Shown: positions 11,165 to 22,453, numbered from the stretch's first letter. The stretch is 64,000 nucleotides of DNA from Citrobacter sp. 18056 (GCA_902706235.1 CACSJR010000007.1:124001-188000), one strand, 5' to 3'. Program-made: numbers and translations. Notes: a model not told the origin generated them from the letters alone.

Positions 11165-11186
11165 AAACCGGGCTTTCGCCCGGTTT
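11165..11186. terminator. bidirectional terminator between the autotransporter gene and clpA
   Basis: Stem AACCGGGC / GCCCGGTT (11166-11173 and 11178-11185) with a TTTC loop, preceded by seven A and followed by TTTCGT. It can serve both convergent genes. Confidence 0.8.
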
Positions 11187-11213
11187 CGTCATTTCAGTTA
11201 TCACACCGACGGT

Positions 11214-13490
11214 TTAGTGTGCCGCTTCCGGTTTGCGTTTCTGCGCCGCCTGGAAGTCATAGGTCAACGCATTGGCGTCGGTATCGAGCGCCACGGTGAC
11301 CTGACCGCCGTCCACCAGCGAGCCAAACAGCAGTTCGTTGGCGAGCGGTTTCTTCAGGTTGTCCTGAATCACACGCACCATTGGACGCGCACCCATCGCA
11401 CGGTCGTAGCCTTTTTCCGCAAGCCAGTTGCGGGCTTCCTGACTCACTTCCAGCGACACGCCTTTCTGATCCAGCTGCACCTGCAGTTCAACAATGAACT
11501 TATCGACGACCTGATGGATAACATCCGTTGACAGGTGATCGAACCAGATGATGTTGTCCAGACGGTTACGGAATTCCGGCGTGAAGATTTTTTTGATCTC
11601 TTCCATCGCATCGGTGCTGTTATCCTGATGGATCAGCCCGATAGATTTACGCTCAGTTTCACGTACCCCGGCGTTGGTGGTCATCACCAGAACGACATTG
11701 CGGAAGTCTGCTTTGCGGCCGTTGTTATCGGTCAGCGTGCCGTTGTCCATCACCTGCAACAGCAGGTTAAAGACATCCGGATGCGCTTTTTCGATTTCAT
11801 CCAGCAGCAGTACCGCGTGTGGATGCTTGATGACCGCGTCCGTCAGTAGACCACCCTGATCAAATCCCACGTAGCCCGGAGGCGCACCAATCAGGCGACT
11901 CACCGTGTGGCGTTCCATGTATTCCGACATATCGAAACGCAGCAGCTCAATACCGAGCGCCTTCGACAGCTGAACGGTCACCTCAGTTTTACCGACCCCG
12001 GTTGGCCCTGCGAACAGGAACGAACCGACCGGTTTGTGATCCTGGCCCAGTCCTGCACGGCTCATCTTGATGGCTTCGGTTAAGGCCTCAATGGCTTTAT
12101 CCTGACCAAAGACCAGCATTTTCAGGCGGTCGCCGAGGTTTTTCAGCGTGTCGCGGTCGCTCTGAGAAACGCTCTTCTCAGGGATACGCGCGATACGGGC
12201 CACCACGGTTTCAATATCCGCAACGTTGATCGTTTTCTTGCGTTTGCTGATCGGCATCAGACGCGCACGTGCGCCCGCTTCGTCGATCACATCAATCGCT
12301 TTATCCGGCAAATGACGATCGTTAATGTATTTCACCGCCAGTTCCACCGCCGCACGCACCGCTTTCGCGGTATAACGCACGTCGTGGTGCGCTTCGTACT
12401 TCGGCTTCAGGCCGTTAATGATTTGAACGGTTTCTTCAACCGACGGCTCCGTGATATCGATTTTCTGGAAGCGTCGTGCCAGTGCACGGTCTTTTTCGAA
12501 AATGTTGCTGAATTCCTGATACGTCGTGGAACCAATCACCCGAATTTTGCCGCTGGAAAGCAGCGGTTTAATCAGGTTCGCCGCATCAACCTGGCCGCCG
12601 GACGCCGCACCCGCACCGATAATGGTGTGGATCTCGTCGATAAACAGGATGCTGTTGGTATCCTGCTCCAGCTGTTTGAGCAGCGCTTTAAAGCGTTTTT
12701 CAAAATCACCGCGATATTTGGTGCCCGCCAGCAGCGAGCCAATATCCAGCGAGTAAAGGGTGCAATCGGCAATTACTTCCGGCACATCGCCCTGCACAAT
12801 GCGCCAGGCAAGACCTTCCGCAATCGCGGTTTTACCGACGCCGGACTCACCGACCAGCAACGGGTTATTTTTACGTCGACGGCACAGAACCTGTATGGCG
12901 CGCTCCAGCTCTTTATCGCGGCCAATCAGCGGGTCAATGCCGCCTACGCGAGCAAGCTGATTTAAATTGGTGGTGAAGTTTTCCATACGATCCTCCCCGC
13001 CTGCTTGCTCTTCAGTGTTCGGTTGGCTTCCGGAATCGGAAGACTGGCTCGGCTCGTCTTTACGGGTGCCGTGGGAGATGAAGTTCACCACATCGAGACG
13101 GCTCACTTCATGTTTGCGCAGCAGATAGGCCGCCTGCGACTCCTGCTCGCTGAAGATGGCGACCAGGACATTCGCACCAGTGACTTCGCTACGGCCGGAC
13201 GATTGAACGTGGAATACGGCACGCTGTAATACGCGCTGGAAGCTGAGCGTCGGCTGAGTGTCGCGCTCTTCTTCGCTGGCTGGCAGTACCGGCGTGGTCT
13301 GTTCGATGAAGGCTTCGAGTTCCTGACGCAGCGCCACCAGATCCACGGAGCAGGCTTCCAGCGCTTCGCGGGCAGATGGGTTGCTGAGCAGAGCCAGCAA
13401 CAGATGCTCGACGGTCATAAACTCATGACGGTGCTCGCGCGCTCTGGCGAAAGCCATATTTAAACTGAGTTCCAGTTCTTGATTGAGCAT
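11214..13490 (-). CDS. clpA: ClpA, AAA+ unfoldase of the ClpAP protease
   Basis: Hexameric unfoldase that feeds substrates, including N-degron proteins delivered by ClpS, into ClpP. 758 residues from the ATG at 13490 ([14 protein letters not shown]), the E. coli length; an in-frame ATG at 13505 adds five residues without support. An N-domain (1-140) is followed by two AAA+ modules with Walker A GESGVGKT and GPTGVGKT, and Walker B pairs LFIDEIHT and [10 protein letters not shown]. The IGL motif (SIGLIH) that docks ClpP is present in the second module. It is 30 bases downstream of clpS in the same direction. Confidence 0.97.
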   Translation of the reverse strand: MLNQELELSLNMAFARAREHRHEFMTVEHLLLALLSNPSAREALEACSVDLVALRQELEAFIEQTTPVLPASEEERDTQPTLSFQRVLQRAVFHVQSSGRSEVTGANVLVAIFSEQESQAAYLLRKHEVSRLDVVNFISHGTRKDEPSQSSDSGSQPNTEEQAGGEDRMENFTTNLNQLARVGGIDPLIGRDKELERAIQVLCRRRKNNPLLVGESGVGKTAIAEGLAWRIVQGDVPEVIADCTLYSLDIGSLLAGTKYRGDFEKRFKALLKQLEQDTNSILFIDEIHTIIGAGAASGGQVDAANLIKPLLSSGKIRVIGSTTYQEFSNIFEKDRALARRFQKIDITEPSVEETVQIINGLKPKYEAHHDVRYTAKAVRAAVELAVKYINDRHLPDKAIDVIDEAGARARLMPISKRKKTINVADIETVVARIARIPEKSVSQSDRDTLKNLGDRLKMLVFGQDKAIEALTEAIKMSRAGLGQDHKPVGSFLFAGPTGVGKTEVTVQLSKALGIELLRFDMSEYMERHTVSRLIGAPPGYVGFDQGGLLTDAVIKHPHAVLLLDEIEKAHPDVFNLLLQVMDNGTLTDNNGRKADFRNVVLVMTTNAGVRETERKSIGLIHQDNSTDAMEEIKKIFTPEFRNRLDNIIWFDHLSTDVIHQVVDKFIVELQVQLDQKGVSLEVSQEARNWLAEKGYDRAMGARPMVRVIQDNLKKPLANELLFGSLVDGGQVTVALDTDANALTYDFQAAQKRKPEAAH

Positions 13491-13520
13491 AGGCACCTCC
13501 CCCAATTTGAATGCCTGAAA

Positions 13521-13841
13521 TCAGGCCTGTTCCAGCGTACACAACAACGGATGTTCGTTTTCCTTAGCGTACGTGTTCACCATCGCAACTTTGGTTTCGG
13601 CGACTTCGGCGGTAAACACGCCGCAAATCGCTTTGCCCTGATAGTGAACAGCGAGCATCAGTTGCGTTGCACGTTCTACATCATAAGAAAAGAATTTCTG
13701 TAACACGTCAATAACAAACTCCATTGGCGTGTAATCATCATTGAGCAATATCACTTTATACATCGACGGCGGCTGTAGCGCGTCGCGTACTTTGTCTTCT
13801 GCAAGCTGGTCGAAATCCAGCCAATCACGCGTCTTACCCAT
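13521..13841 (-). CDS. clpS: ClpS, N-end rule adaptor of ClpA
   Basis: Binds bulky N-terminal residues (Leu, Phe, Trp, Tyr) and hands such proteins to ClpA. 106 residues, the E. coli length, with the conserved core [16 protein letters not shown] and the acidic N-degron pocket residues of that loop. First gene of the clpS-clpA pair. Confidence 0.97.
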   Translation of the reverse strand: MGKTRDWLDFDQLAEDKVRDALQPPSMYKVILLNDDYTPMEFVIDVLQKFFSYDVERATQLMLAVHYQGKAICGVFTAEVAETKVAMVNTYAKENEHPLLCTLEQA

Positions 13842-14177
13842 TGTCAGTGTTCATCTTTGGTTGCCGCTCCGGCGGGAAACATCCCGTCGGCATTCCAGAG
13901 CGAGTTCATTTGAATCTACAGTAAAGCGTAGATAACTATCCTCTATTACTGCCATTCGCCATTCCTGCTAATCGCGACTTTTGTCACATTCCTTGCAATA
14001 GCGTTAACTGCTTCAAATTTTGGTGCATTTTTCACCGAACTTCGCTATCTGCCGCTTGACGCGATGCCTGATTTATCTAAATTGTACAGGCGAGAGTTGG
14101 TGAGGTTTTGAACAGCCCGCCGATTTCACCACCGGTTCTTTCCATCTGAATATAAGATTCTCGAAGGATGTCGATGT
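13842..14177. promoter_or_regulatory. clpS-cspD divergent promoter region
   Basis: 336 bases between divergent clpS and cspD. No open frame of interest and no repeat. An AGGATG-containing stretch precedes the cspD ATG. The space presumably holds promoters for both genes and the cspD leader; I cannot place exact sites. Confidence 0.5.
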
Positions 14178-14405
14178 ATGGAAATGGGTACTGTTAAGTG
14201 GTTCAACAATGCAAAAGGGTTCGGTTTTATCTGCCCTGAAGGCGGCGGCGAAGATATCTTCGCGCATTACTCTACCATCCAGATGGATGGCTACAGAACG
14301 TTAAAAGCCGGACAAGCCGTTCGGTTTGATGTCCACCAGGGGCCAAAAGGCAATCACGCCAGCGTCATCGTTCCGGTCGAAGCTGAAATCGCCGCGGTTG
14401 CGTAG
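14178..14405 (+). CDS. cspD: CspD, cold-shock-like DNA replication inhibitor
   Basis: CspA-family protein that binds single-stranded DNA and inhibits replication in stationary phase in E. coli; it is not cold-induced there. 75 residues, with RNP1 KGFGFI (13-18) and RNP2 DIFAHY. Divergent from clpS, as in E. coli. Followed by a long hairpin terminator facing macB. Confidence 0.96.
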   Translation: MEMGTVKWFNNAKGFGFICPEGGGEDIFAHYSTIQMDGYRTLKAGQAVRFDVHQGPKGNHASVIVPVEAEIAAVA

Positions 14406-14436
14406 TCTTTAGCTCCATTGTGTACATCACGCAGTC

Positions 14437-14476
14437 AAAATGCCAGTCTCTGTTTTTTCGTGACTGGCATTTTTAT
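14437..14476. terminator. terminator between cspD and macB
   Basis: Twelve-base-pair stem AAAATGCCAGTC / GACTGGCATTTT (14437-14448 and 14462-14473), loop of 13 bases, then T. A- and T-runs on both sides let it act for the convergent macB as well. Confidence 0.85.
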
Positions 14477-14481
14477 GCCCG

Positions 14482-16425
14482 CTATTCCCGCGCCAGGGCA
14501 TCCACCGGATCAAGCCGGGCTGCATTTCGCGCCGGTAACCAGCCAAACAGCACGCCGGTCAGGGTAGAACAGATAAACGCCATCAGCAGTGCCAACGGGG
14601 AGAAACCGATTCCCCAGTCGGGCAAAAACAGCTGCAGGGTAAAGGCGATAATCAGCGATAAACTGACGCCCAACGCACCGCCCACCAGACACACCAGCAC
14701 CGCTTCAATCAAAAACTGTTGCAGCACATCACTGGCCCGCGCCCCCACCGCCATGCGGATCCCTATTTCACGGGTGCGTTCCGTCACCGACACCAGCATG
14801 ATATTCATCACTCCGATGCCGCCCACCACCAGCGAAATTATCGCCACCAGGGTTAAGAACAACTGTAGTGTATGTGTGGTCCGCTCAGCCGTTTTCAAGA
14901 TGCTGTCCATGTTCCAGGTGAAGAAATCTTTCTTCCCATGGCGCAGATTCAGTAAGCGCGTAAGCTGCAGGTCGGCCAGCGTGCTGTCATAGCCTTCGTT
15001 CACGCGGACCGTTATCGAATTCAGCCACGACTGGCCGATCACCCGCCCGGCCATCGTGGTGTACGGCAGCCAGACACGGAGAATTTTACTGCTGCCAAAC
15101 ATCCCCTGCTTTTCATCCGCCACGCCAATAATGGTGGCAGGCATATTTCCCACCAGAATGATTTCACCCACCACATTGGCTTTGTTCGGGAACAGCTGGC
15201 GTCGGGTATTACCGTCAAGTACCACCACCTGCGCCCGGCCATTCAGCTGCACGTCATTGAAGGTATTCCCTTCGCTGAAGGTCATGCCGTAAACGTTAAA
15301 ATACTGCGCGCCCACGCCTTCTACGCTGGCCGAAACGTCGGTATTGCCCACTCGCAAACGCAGGCTTTTCGACACCGCAGGCGTGGCAGAACTCACCCAG
15401 GATTGCTTTTGGATCGCCAGCAGGTCGTCATATTTTAGCGCCTGCTGATATTGCGGATCGTCGTCACCAAAATCTTTGCCGGGGTACACATCGATGGTAT
15501 TAGTGCCGATCGCGCGGATATCCGCCAGCACCATCTGCTTGGCGGCATCGCCCACAACCACAATCGACACCACCGAGGTGATGCCGATAATGATCCCGAG
15601 CATCGTTAACAGGGTGCGCATTTTATTGGCCGCTAATGCCCGCCAGGCCATGGCCAGCGCCTCGCGAAAGCCGCTGATGAACTGTCTCCAGCCGGAAAGC
15701 TCACCGGCTGACGCGACGCTTGACGCACCTGAAAGCGCTATTTTTGCAGGCGGATCGCTAATGATTTCGCCGTCGCGAATTTCGATGATGCGCTCAGCCT
15801 GCGCCGCCACCGTCGGGTCGTGGGTGACGATAATCACCGTATGTCCCTGGGATTTGAGCTGATGCAGAATCGCCATGACCTCTTCGCCAGAATGGCTGTC
15901 GAGCGCCCCGGTCGGTTCATCGGCCAGTATCACCTGCCCGCCGTTCATCAGCGCACGGGCGATACTCACGCGTTGCTGCTGACCGCCGGAAAGCTGCGAG
16001 GGTTGATAATCCACGCGATCGCCCAAGCCCAGGCGCTGCAACAGCTGCTGCGCCCGCTCAAACCGCCGTTTACGCTCGGTGCCTGCATACACCGCAGGCA
16101 CCTCCACGTTTTGCGCCGCCGTCAGGTGCGACAGCAAATGATATCGCTGGAAGATAAAACCGAAATGTTCCCGACGCAGCCGCGCGAGCGCATCGCCGTC
16201 GAGCGTTGCTACGTCCGTGCCCGCCACGCGATAGGTGCCACTGCTCGGCTTATCGAGGCAGCCGAGAATGTTCATCAGCGTCGATTTACCGGAGCCGGAC
16301 GCGCCGACAATCGCCACCATTTCACCCGCATGAATGCTGAGCGTAATCCCTTTCAGAACCTCAACACTCTGGTCACCGGAAGGATAACTGCGACGAATAT
16401 GGCTGAGCTCCAGCAACGCCGTCAT
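14482..16425 (-). CDS. macB: MacB, ABC-type macrolide/peptide efflux ATPase-permease
   Basis: Inner-membrane half of the MacAB-TolC tripartite pump, which uses ATP to drive export of macrolides, enterotoxin or peptides from the periplasm. 647 residues. The N-terminal ATPase has Walker [10 protein letters not shown] (41-49), signature LSGGQQQR and Walker [13 protein letters not shown]. One transmembrane helix at about 270 is followed by a large periplasmic domain and three C-terminal helices, as in the MacB family. The start overlaps the macA stop by four bases. Confidence 0.96.
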   Translation of the reverse strand: MTALLELSHIRRSYPSGDQSVEVLKGITLSIHAGEMVAIVGASGSGKSTLMNILGCLDKPSSGTYRVAGTDVATLDGDALARLRREHFGFIFQRYHLLSHLTAAQNVEVPAVYAGTERKRRFERAQQLLQRLGLGDRVDYQPSQLSGGQQQRVSIARALMNGGQVILADEPTGALDSHSGEEVMAILHQLKSQGHTVIIVTHDPTVAAQAERIIEIRDGEIISDPPAKIALSGASSVASAGELSGWRQFISGFREALAMAWRALAANKMRTLLTMLGIIIGITSVVSIVVVGDAAKQMVLADIRAIGTNTIDVYPGKDFGDDDPQYQQALKYDDLLAIQKQSWVSSATPAVSKSLRLRVGNTDVSASVEGVGAQYFNVYGMTFSEGNTFNDVQLNGRAQVVVLDGNTRRQLFPNKANVVGEIILVGNMPATIIGVADEKQGMFGSSKILRVWLPYTTMAGRVIGQSWLNSITVRVNEGYDSTLADLQLTRLLNLRHGKKDFFTWNMDSILKTAERTTHTLQLFLTLVAIISLVVGGIGVMNIMLVSVTERTREIGIRMAVGARASDVLQQFLIEAVLVCLVGGALGVSLSLIIAFTLQLFLPDWGIGFSPLALLMAFICSTLTGVLFGWLPARNAARLDPVDALARE

Positions 16426-17537
16426 TTCACCGCCCCAGGTTTGCCCTCGCCAGTAATGACTTCATCGCCCTCTTCAAGACCTTTCACCACTTCCACATCG
16501 GTGTCGTTCCGCGAACCCAGGGTGATTTCCCGCTCTTTAACTTCGCCATTACGTAGCAAGCGTACGTTGTAACGGTTGTCGCCCGTCGCATCGCCCAGGG
16601 CAGAAAGCGGAATGCTCAGCACATTGTTCACGCCCGAAAGCTGAATATGCACCTGGGCGGTCATTTCCAGGCGCAGCACGCCATTCGGGTTCGGCACTTC
16701 AAAACGCGCGTAATAGAAAATGGCGTCATTGACCTTTTCCGGGGTCGGCAGAATGTCTTTCAGCGTGCCTTCGTATCGGGTTAGCGGATCGCCCAGTACC
16801 GTAAACCAGGCTTTCTGGCCCGGTTTAAGGTGGATCACGTCAGCCTCGGAGACCTGGGCTTTAACCAGCATGGTGCGGAGATCGGCCAGGGTCAGAATGT
16901 TAGGCGCCTGCTGGGCTGCAATCACAGTCTGGCCTTGCAGCGTGGTAATTTGCGTCACTTCGCCCGCCATTGGCGCCAGAATGCGGGTGTAGTCGAGGTT
17001 GGTTTTGGCGGTGTCCAGGGTCGCCTGATTGCGCTTGATTTGCGCATCAATGGTGCCAATCTGCGCCTCTTTCACCGCCACGTCCGTCGCGGTGGTATCC
17101 AAATCCTGCTGTGAAATAAGTTTGGTTTTGGCCAGTTGCTGGTTACGGGCGTAGGTCACCTGCGCCAGCTTACGTTCAGCCAGCGCCTGCAAGCGCTGCG
17201 CGCGCAGCTCCATCAGCGTCGCTTCCACCTCTTTGATTTGGTTTTGCGCTTGTTCAGGGTCGATAACCCCCAACAGCTGATCTTTCTTCACCTTATCGCC
17301 AATCGCGACCGACAGCGTTTTCAACTGCCCGCTGACCTGCGCGCCGACGTCGACTTTACGCACCGCGTCGAGCTTACCGGTTGCCAGCACGCTCTGTTGC
17401 AGGTCGCCCTTACGGACAATCAGCGTTTGATAGCTCGGCAATGGCGCATTTAACGTCCGCCATAACCAGACCCCCGCCAGTAACACCAAGACGGCGAGCA
17501 CCAGGTAAACTTTTTTGCCCTTTCCCTTCAGCTTCAT
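16422..17537 (-). CDS. macA: MacA, periplasmic adaptor of the MacAB-TolC pump
   Basis: Membrane fusion protein linking MacB to TolC. 371 residues, the E. coli length. An N-terminal membrane anchor (about 8-27) is followed by lipoyl, long alpha-helical hairpin and beta-barrel domains. [21 protein letters not shown] and [16 protein letters not shown] are the split lipoyl halves. First gene of macAB. Confidence 0.96.
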   Translation of the reverse strand: MKLKGKGKKVYLVLAVLVLLAGVWLWRTLNAPLPSYQTLIVRKGDLQQSVLATGKLDAVRKVDVGAQVSGQLKTLSVAIGDKVKKDQLLGVIDPEQAQNQIKEVEATLMELRAQRLQALAERKLAQVTYARNQQLAKTKLISQQDLDTTATDVAVKEAQIGTIDAQIKRNQATLDTAKTNLDYTRILAPMAGEVTQITTLQGQTVIAAQQAPNILTLADLRTMLVKAQVSEADVIHLKPGQKAWFTVLGDPLTRYEGTLKDILPTPEKVNDAIFYYARFEVPNPNGVLRLEMTAQVHIQLSGVNNVLSIPLSALGDATGDNRYNVRLLRNGEVKEREITLGSRNDTDVEVVKGLEEGDEVITGEGKPGAVK

Positions 17538-17686
17538 AAAAATCCTACGCGTTTATCTTCTGCCGTTGATTGTATCTAAACATTTCCTCAACGAAACCTC
17601 TCTTTTCTGGCGACGACCAGACCGTTGTCACGGCGTTGAGGAACGTGTTGATAAATTCGCCTTTTCACTCCGGCAAGGTGTCCCGT

Positions 17687-18643
17687 ATGTCACTCAACGC
17701 AGAACTTTCTTATTCAGAGCAACTGAACCTCAAAACTGGCTGGCAATTGTTTCGGCTGTTGAGTAGTGGCCAACTGATGCCGGGTCTGGCCTGGAAAAAT
17801 CCAGCCTACCGCCGCAAGTTTATGTTGCGTTCTTTGGCTACGCCATTCAGCACGGCCGCGTTGCTGTCGCGCCTTGCACAACAACCGCAATTGCTGGACA
17901 TGCTGCACGTCCAGCCGGGCCTGCCGTGTCGCTTGCACCGTCCGTGGCTGTCGATGAACATGCCGCGCCAGAATGCCACCTCGGCGCTGATGGCTCATTA
18001 TCAGATAATGGCTCAGCATCTGCCGGTTCAGGTGATGAATGCCTGGCTCAGCCGTCGGGGCGTGACGCTCGCGACCCTCACCGGGCGCGATGAAAAGACG
18101 TTCAATATCCGTCTAATTTCGGATGCGTTTCTCGATAAAGAAGGTGAAGCCACGCTGGTGTTTACCGATGCAGACAATACCGTGCTGGCAGAATTAACCT
18201 TTACGCTGTGCCCGTTTGACAGCAAGCGGACGCTGTATATCGGTGGAATGCAGGGCGCGAAATCACACGTGCCTCACGAGCTGATTCAGGCTGCAACCAA
18301 ATCGTGTAACGGCCTGTTCCCGAAACGCCTGCTGGTCGAAGCGGCGATGGCCCTCGGCCAGAAAATGAGCGTGGAGATGATTCGCGCGGTGAGCAACGAA
18401 ACACATATCTATCGCAGCGTGCGCTATCGCCGGAAAAAGCAGGACAAGCTGCATGCGGATTACAACAGCTTCTGGGAGTCGCTCGGCGGTAATGTAGACG
18501 ATAACGGCGATTATTTGCTGCCGCTAACGATGCCACGTAAGCCGATGGAAGAGATTGCCAGCAAGAAGCGTTCGGAATACCGCCGTCGCTATGAATTGCT
18601 CGACGGCCTGCAGATGCAGACCGCCGGAGTGTGCCAGCGTTAA
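17687..18643 (+). CDS. ybjX: YbjX, VirK-like DUF535 protein
   Basis: DUF535 (VirK/YbjX) family; in Salmonella and Shigella relatives are tied to envelope change and antimicrobial peptide resistance under PhoPQ/PmrAB control, but the biochemical role is unknown. I take the ATG at 17687 (MSLNAELSYSEQ), eight bases after AAGGTG, giving 318 residues. The frame is open to a TTG at 17570, so a longer product cannot be excluded. Family motifs include YIGGMQGAK and the Lys/Arg-rich SVRYRRKKQDKLHADYNSFWESLGG. Its stop codon overlaps that of convergent ybjD within TTAA. Confidence 0.85.
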   Translation: MSLNAELSYSEQLNLKTGWQLFRLLSSGQLMPGLAWKNPAYRRKFMLRSLATPFSTAALLSRLAQQPQLLDMLHVQPGLPCRLHRPWLSMNMPRQNATSALMAHYQIMAQHLPVQVMNAWLSRRGVTLATLTGRDEKTFNIRLISDAFLDKEGEATLVFTDADNTVLAELTFTLCPFDSKRTLYIGGMQGAKSHVPHELIQAATKSCNGLFPKRLLVEAAMALGQKMSVEMIRAVSNETHIYRSVRYRRKKQDKLHADYNSFWESLGGNVDDNGDYLLPLTMPRKPMEEIASKKRSEYRRRYELLDGLQMQTAGVCQR

Positions 18644-20298
18644 TCTGCCCGCCCGCGTGCCAGCCACAGCACGCGGGAAAACATCTTGCGCAACAGACTC
18701 GGCACGGCTTCGATACCCCGCCGCCCGGCTTCCATCGCCACTTCTATTGCTAAATCCGGTTTTGATGAACGGTGAATCGCTTTGATTATCACCCGCCGCA
18801 TATTCATCGGCACGCCGTCCGGAATTTGCGCCACCCGGTGATACACATCGTCAAACCCCTGACGGTACATGAAGTGTTCCATATCCAGCGCCGGAAGCGT
18901 GGTGAGGTGATGCCGCTCAAGCTCCCGGTCGTTATTCAGCAAGCCGCGCACCGTGGCCGCATATTTTTTCCCTGCTTCGTCACCGTCGACTAACACGTGC
19001 CATTCAATCCCCATCCGCCGGGCAAATTTAATCAGCGGTTTGAGGCCTGACTGCGCGAATTCAATCACCTTAATCCCTTCGGCATCAAAATGATGCCCAC
19101 ACTGGCGCGCCAGTTCGTTGATAACCCAGGTTTCCGTTTCGCCTTCAACCAGCAGCCAGCAGCGTGAAAAGAGAGACGAGGCGCGATTAAAACGGATGTG
19201 AAACGCAATACGCCGCCCGTCTTCCGCGCTCAGGCCATCCGGCCCAAGACGCCAGGTGGCGACGCGCGAGGATTCACGCACCAGACGGCAGACGTGTTCC
19301 ACCGGCGTCATCGACAGTAATTCACCGGAGTTGGTGGTCGTAATGCGCTGGAGCGGCAACAGGTTCAGCAGATTCCATGCCACCGATAGCATGATCGGAT
19401 GCAGCCGCGTTTCAGGATCTTCCACCAGCAGCAGCGGTCGTGCGTCTTTATCGAGCCGCACCGTGCCTTTGGCCTGTAGTAACGTGGAAAACAGCCCCAA
19501 CAGAATCACCCGATGGCTGCGCCCGCCCGGCTTATCGATCATCCGGTTGATAATATCGAGGTAGCGCCAACTGCGCTGTTCGTCGTGGGAGCGGCGGCGC
19601 ATCAGTCGGTGACGAGAATCGGCGGTGCCCTGCTCAGAAAAATAGTGTTCCAGCAATTGCACCATCGCCGACAGCCCTTGGCGAATCTGCCCATCGGACA
19701 AATTTTGCGGGCTGCTCACCAGTTCACGGGAGAGAAAATCGAGCTGTCGGGCGGTAATTTCGACGTCAGGCACATTGGGCACCGTACCGTTACGAATCCG
19801 GCGCATAAATCGGGCATCACGCAGACGCAGCACCGGCATCAGCCGCACCAGATGCCCTGCCCGGGCGTCAATATCGTGCAAAGGCAGCGCGTGCCCTTCC
19901 CCATCGATAAAGCTGCGCAGGGTCATCACCGTGTCGTCTTCTGCCAGCTCGCCTTCGAGGCGATAGTGAATGCGCTGATAGCCATCGAGCGAGGGTACCC
20001 AACACGGCTCCAGCGGACGATAGCGCCGCACGCGATGGCGACCTGGCTCCAGCTCGCGGAACGTCAGAATAATATGCAGATGGTGTTCGCGTCCCTGAAC
20101 GTCCCCGGGAGGAAACCAGAAATCGTCGCGGACGAAGTGATAAAGCTCAGACTCTGGCGATAACAATAAGGTCAGCGCATCCAGCAGGCTGGATTTACCC
20201 CAGGCGTTCTCACCGATTAATACGTTGTTCTGTTCCAGCATCAACGATAACCGGTTGATACCCCGAAAGCCCACAATCTCCACTCTTTCGAGAAGCAT
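18640..20298 (-). CDS. ybjD: YbjD, OLD-family ATP-dependent endonuclease
   Basis: ATPase-Toprim protein of the OLD (overcoming lysogenization defect) family, whose members are nucleases in repair or phage defence; the E. coli role of YbjD is not settled. 552 residues from the ATG at 20298 (MLLERVEIVGFRG), the E. coli length. Walker A GENAWGKSS, an ABC-like LSDGQ region, Walker B PLLLVEDPETRLHP, and a C-terminal Toprim domain with LLVEGETE and DGDEAGKK. All catalytic acidic residues appear intact. The frame opens at 20451 without support. Confidence 0.93.
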   Translation of the reverse strand: MLLERVEIVGFRGINRLSLMLEQNNVLIGENAWGKSSLLDALTLLLSPESELYHFVRDDFWFPPGDVQGREHHLHIILTFRELEPGRHRVRRYRPLEPCWVPSLDGYQRIHYRLEGELAEDDTVMTLRSFIDGEGHALPLHDIDARAGHLVRLMPVLRLRDARFMRRIRNGTVPNVPDVEITARQLDFLSRELVSSPQNLSDGQIRQGLSAMVQLLEHYFSEQGTADSRHRLMRRRSHDEQRSWRYLDIINRMIDKPGGRSHRVILLGLFSTLLQAKGTVRLDKDARPLLLVEDPETRLHPIMLSVAWNLLNLLPLQRITTTNSGELLSMTPVEHVCRLVRESSRVATWRLGPDGLSAEDGRRIAFHIRFNRASSLFSRCWLLVEGETETWVINELARQCGHHFDAEGIKVIEFAQSGLKPLIKFARRMGIEWHVLVDGDEAGKKYAATVRGLLNNDRELERHHLTTLPALDMEHFMYRQGFDDVYHRVAQIPDGVPMNMRRVIIKAIHRSSKPDLAIEVAMEAGRRGIEAVPSLLRKMFSRVLWLARGRAD

Positions 20299-20697
20299 AC
20301 GCCCTCCGCCTGAAAACTTCCCTTTCGTTAACAGCAGTATAGCGGCAGGGTTTGCGTGGTGATAGCCGGAGAAAAGTAATGTTATGACAAAAAATGTCCG
20401 TGACTTTTTCACTGCGAAACAAATAACCACACCATTAATAACGGTTCGCAATGAATTTAATTATAAACGAGATTCGCATGGCGAAAATTAAACTATACTC
20501 AAATCAACTCAACCACGTATAAGGAATGACCAGACATTAACTTAAATCAATATTAGCGGCTTTATTTAACTGGTTAAGGGGTAGCGTTAGTTCTTAAAAT
20601 AACGGTTCTTTAATTATGTCGTCTTCCCCTTGTGGCGATAAATAATGTCCGGTGCAGGAATAACTGACACCGTCACTGTTATTTTTTTGAGGTGGTT
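20299..20697. promoter_or_regulatory. ybjD-aqpZ intergenic region
   Basis: 399 bases between divergent genes, AT-rich between about 20440 and 20620. It should hold promoters for both genes. I see no repeat, RNA gene or convincing small frame. A GAGGTG site precedes the aqpZ ATG. Confidence 0.45.
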
Positions 20698-21393
20698 ATG
20701 TTTAGAAAACTGGCTGCAGAATGTTTTGGTACATTCTGGCTTGTATTTGGTGGTTGCGGTAGCGCCGTGCTGGCGGCAGGTTACCCGGAATTAGGTATTG
20801 GTTTCGCGGGCGTTGCACTGGCATTTGGTTTAACCGTACTGACCATGGCCTATGCTGTGGGTCATATTTCTGGTGGTCACTTCAACCCGGCTGTCACTTT
20901 AGGTCTGTGGGCTGGCGGTCGTTTCCCGACTAAAGATATTGTGGGTTATATCGTTGCTCAGGTTATTGGCGGCATTATTGCAGCAGCAGTGCTTTATCTG
21001 GTTGCCAGCGGTAAAACCGGCTTTGACGCTGCGGCAAGTGGCTTCGCGTCTAACGGTTACGGCGAACATTCACCGGATGGCTATTCCATGCTGTCTGCTA
21101 TCGTGATTGAAATCGTCCTGACCTGTGGCTTCCTGATGGTGATTCACGGTGCAACGGATAAACGTGCTCCGGCTGGTTTCGCGCCAATCGCTATCGGTCT
21201 GGCACTGACCCTGATCCACCTGATCAGCATCCCGGTAACCAACACCTCTGTTAACCCGGCGCGTAGCACCGCGGTTGCTATCTTCCAGGGTGGTTGGGCA
21301 CTGCAGCAGCTGTGGCTGTTCTGGGTAATGCCAATCATCGGCGGTATCCTCGGCGGCGTGCTGTACCGCACCCTGCTGGAAAAACGCGACTAA
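20698..21393 (+). CDS. aqpZ: AqpZ, aquaporin
   Basis: Tetrameric inner-membrane water channel. 231 residues from the ATG at 20698 ([13 protein letters not shown]), matching E. coli; a GTG two codons upstream is less likely given the GAGGTG spacing. Six helices and both half-helix NPA motifs are present (NPAV at 63-66 and NPARS in the second half), with the selectivity Arg following the second NPA. Confidence 0.97.
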   Translation: MFRKLAAECFGTFWLVFGGCGSAVLAAGYPELGIGFAGVALAFGLTVLTMAYAVGHISGGHFNPAVTLGLWAGGRFPTKDIVGYIVAQVIGGIIAAAVLYLVASGKTGFDAAASGFASNGYGEHSPDGYSMLSAIVIEIVLTCGFLMVIHGATDKRAPAGFAPIAIGLALTLIHLISIPVTNTSVNPARSTAVAIFQGGWALQQLWLFWVMPIIGGILGGVLYRTLLEKRD

Positions 21394-21412
21394 TTCGCGA
21401 CTGCATTCCCTG

Positions 21413-21445
21413 AAGGCCCGGCATTGCCGGGCCTTTTCTTTTTTT
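21413..21445 (+). terminator. intrinsic terminator after aqpZ
   Basis: Perfect ten-base-pair stem AAGGCCCGGC / GCCGGGCCTT (21413-21422 and 21426-21435), three-base loop, then TTCTTTTTTT. Confidence 0.92.
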
Positions 21446-21518
21446 GGCAGCTTTACTCCCTCCCGCTCTTTCGGTAGTGTCAGGTGCGCTTTTTACACAC
21501 AAAAGGACCGTGCCGTTC

Positions 21519-22418
21519 ATGTTTTCGGGATTGCTTATTATTCTTGTGCCGCTGGTGGCAGGTTACCTGATCCCCCTGCGCCATCGTCATGCGCTACAGT
21601 GGATTAATCGTCTGCTGAGCTGGATTGTTTACGTTATTCTCTTTTTCATGGGCATCAGCCTGGCGTTTCTGGATAATCTGGCCAGTAATTTGCTGGCCAT
21701 ATTTCATTATTCTGCCGTCAGCATTGTGGTTATTCTGCTGTGCAATATTATTGCCCTGCTGTGGCTCGAACGCACCCTTCCCTGGCGCCACAACCATCAA
21801 CAGGAAAAATTACCCTCACGTATTGCAATGGCAATGGAGTCATTACAGCTGTGCGGCGTGGTATTACTGGGCTTTCTTCTGGGTCTTACCGGCTGGCCCA
21901 TTTTGCATCACGCCACCGAAGCCAGCGAATATACCCTGATCTTCCTTTTATTCCTGATTGGTATCCAGCTTCGCAATAATGGAATGACCCTTAAGCAGAT
22001 TGTACTTAATCGCCGGGGAATGATGGTCGCGGTGGTGGTGGTCCTGAGTTCACTGGCAGGCGGCGTGATTAATGCCCTTATTCTTGGCCTGCCGATAAAA
22101 ACCGGTCTGGCAATGGCATCGGGCTTTGGCTGGTATTCGCTGTCCGGTATTTTGCTGACCGAATCATACGGCCCGGTAATTGGCAGCGCCGCCTTCTTTA
22201 ACGACCTGGCGCGCGAGCTTATCGCCATTATGCTTATTCCCGGCCTGGTATTACGGCACCGTTCAACGGCGCTCGGGCTGTGTGGCGCGACGTCGATGGA
22301 CTTTACGCTGCCGGTATTACAACGCTCCGGCGGCCTGGAAATTGTACCTGCGGCTATCGTTCACGGCTTTATTCTGAGCCTGCTGGTTCCGCTGCTGATG
22401 GCGCTTTTCTCCGCGTAA
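21519..22418 (+). CDS. lysO: LysO, L-lysine exporter
   Basis: Inner-membrane exporter of lysine and its toxic analogue thialysine (formerly YbjE). 299 residues from the ATG at 21519 (MFSGLLIILVPL), the E. coli length; the frame opens upstream at 21444 inside the aqpZ terminator. About eight hydrophobic segments; the family core GFGWYSLSGILL and FFNDLARELIA is intact. In E. coli it is controlled by ArgP and ArgR; I do not see a clear site in the short gap. Confidence 0.94.
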   Translation: MFSGLLIILVPLVAGYLIPLRHRHALQWINRLLSWIVYVILFFMGISLAFLDNLASNLLAIFHYSAVSIVVILLCNIIALLWLERTLPWRHNHQQEKLPSRIAMAMESLQLCGVVLLGFLLGLTGWPILHHATEASEYTLIFLLFLIGIQLRNNGMTLKQIVLNRRGMMVAVVVVLSSLAGGVINALILGLPIKTGLAMASGFGWYSLSGILLTESYGPVIGSAAFFNDLARELIAIMLIPGLVLRHRSTALGLCGATSMDFTLPVLQRSGGLEIVPAAIVHGFILSLLVPLLMALFSA

Positions 22419-22428
22419 TACCCCTAAG

Positions 22429-22450
22429 GCGGTAGCGTTCGCTGCCGCCA
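22429..22450 (+). terminator. hairpin after lysO
   Basis: GGCGGTAGCG and CGCTGCCGCC pair with one G-U pair around a short loop. There is no real T-run, so termination is uncertain; it may only stabilise the 3' end. Confidence 0.4.
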
Positions 22451-22453
22451 AAA

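Noticed and set aside
12312-12965. 217-codon plus-strand frame opposite clpA
   Set aside because: Shadow of clpA codon bias; His/Arg/Phe-rich, no domain, and clpA is intact on the other strand.
19513-20163. 216-codon plus-strand frame opposite ybjD
   Set aside because: Antisense shadow; ybjD motifs on the minus strand are complete.
21394-21518. Lysine riboswitch upstream of lysO
   Set aside because: The 125-base gap is mostly taken by the aqpZ terminator and is too short for the L-box aptamer; no L-box core seen.
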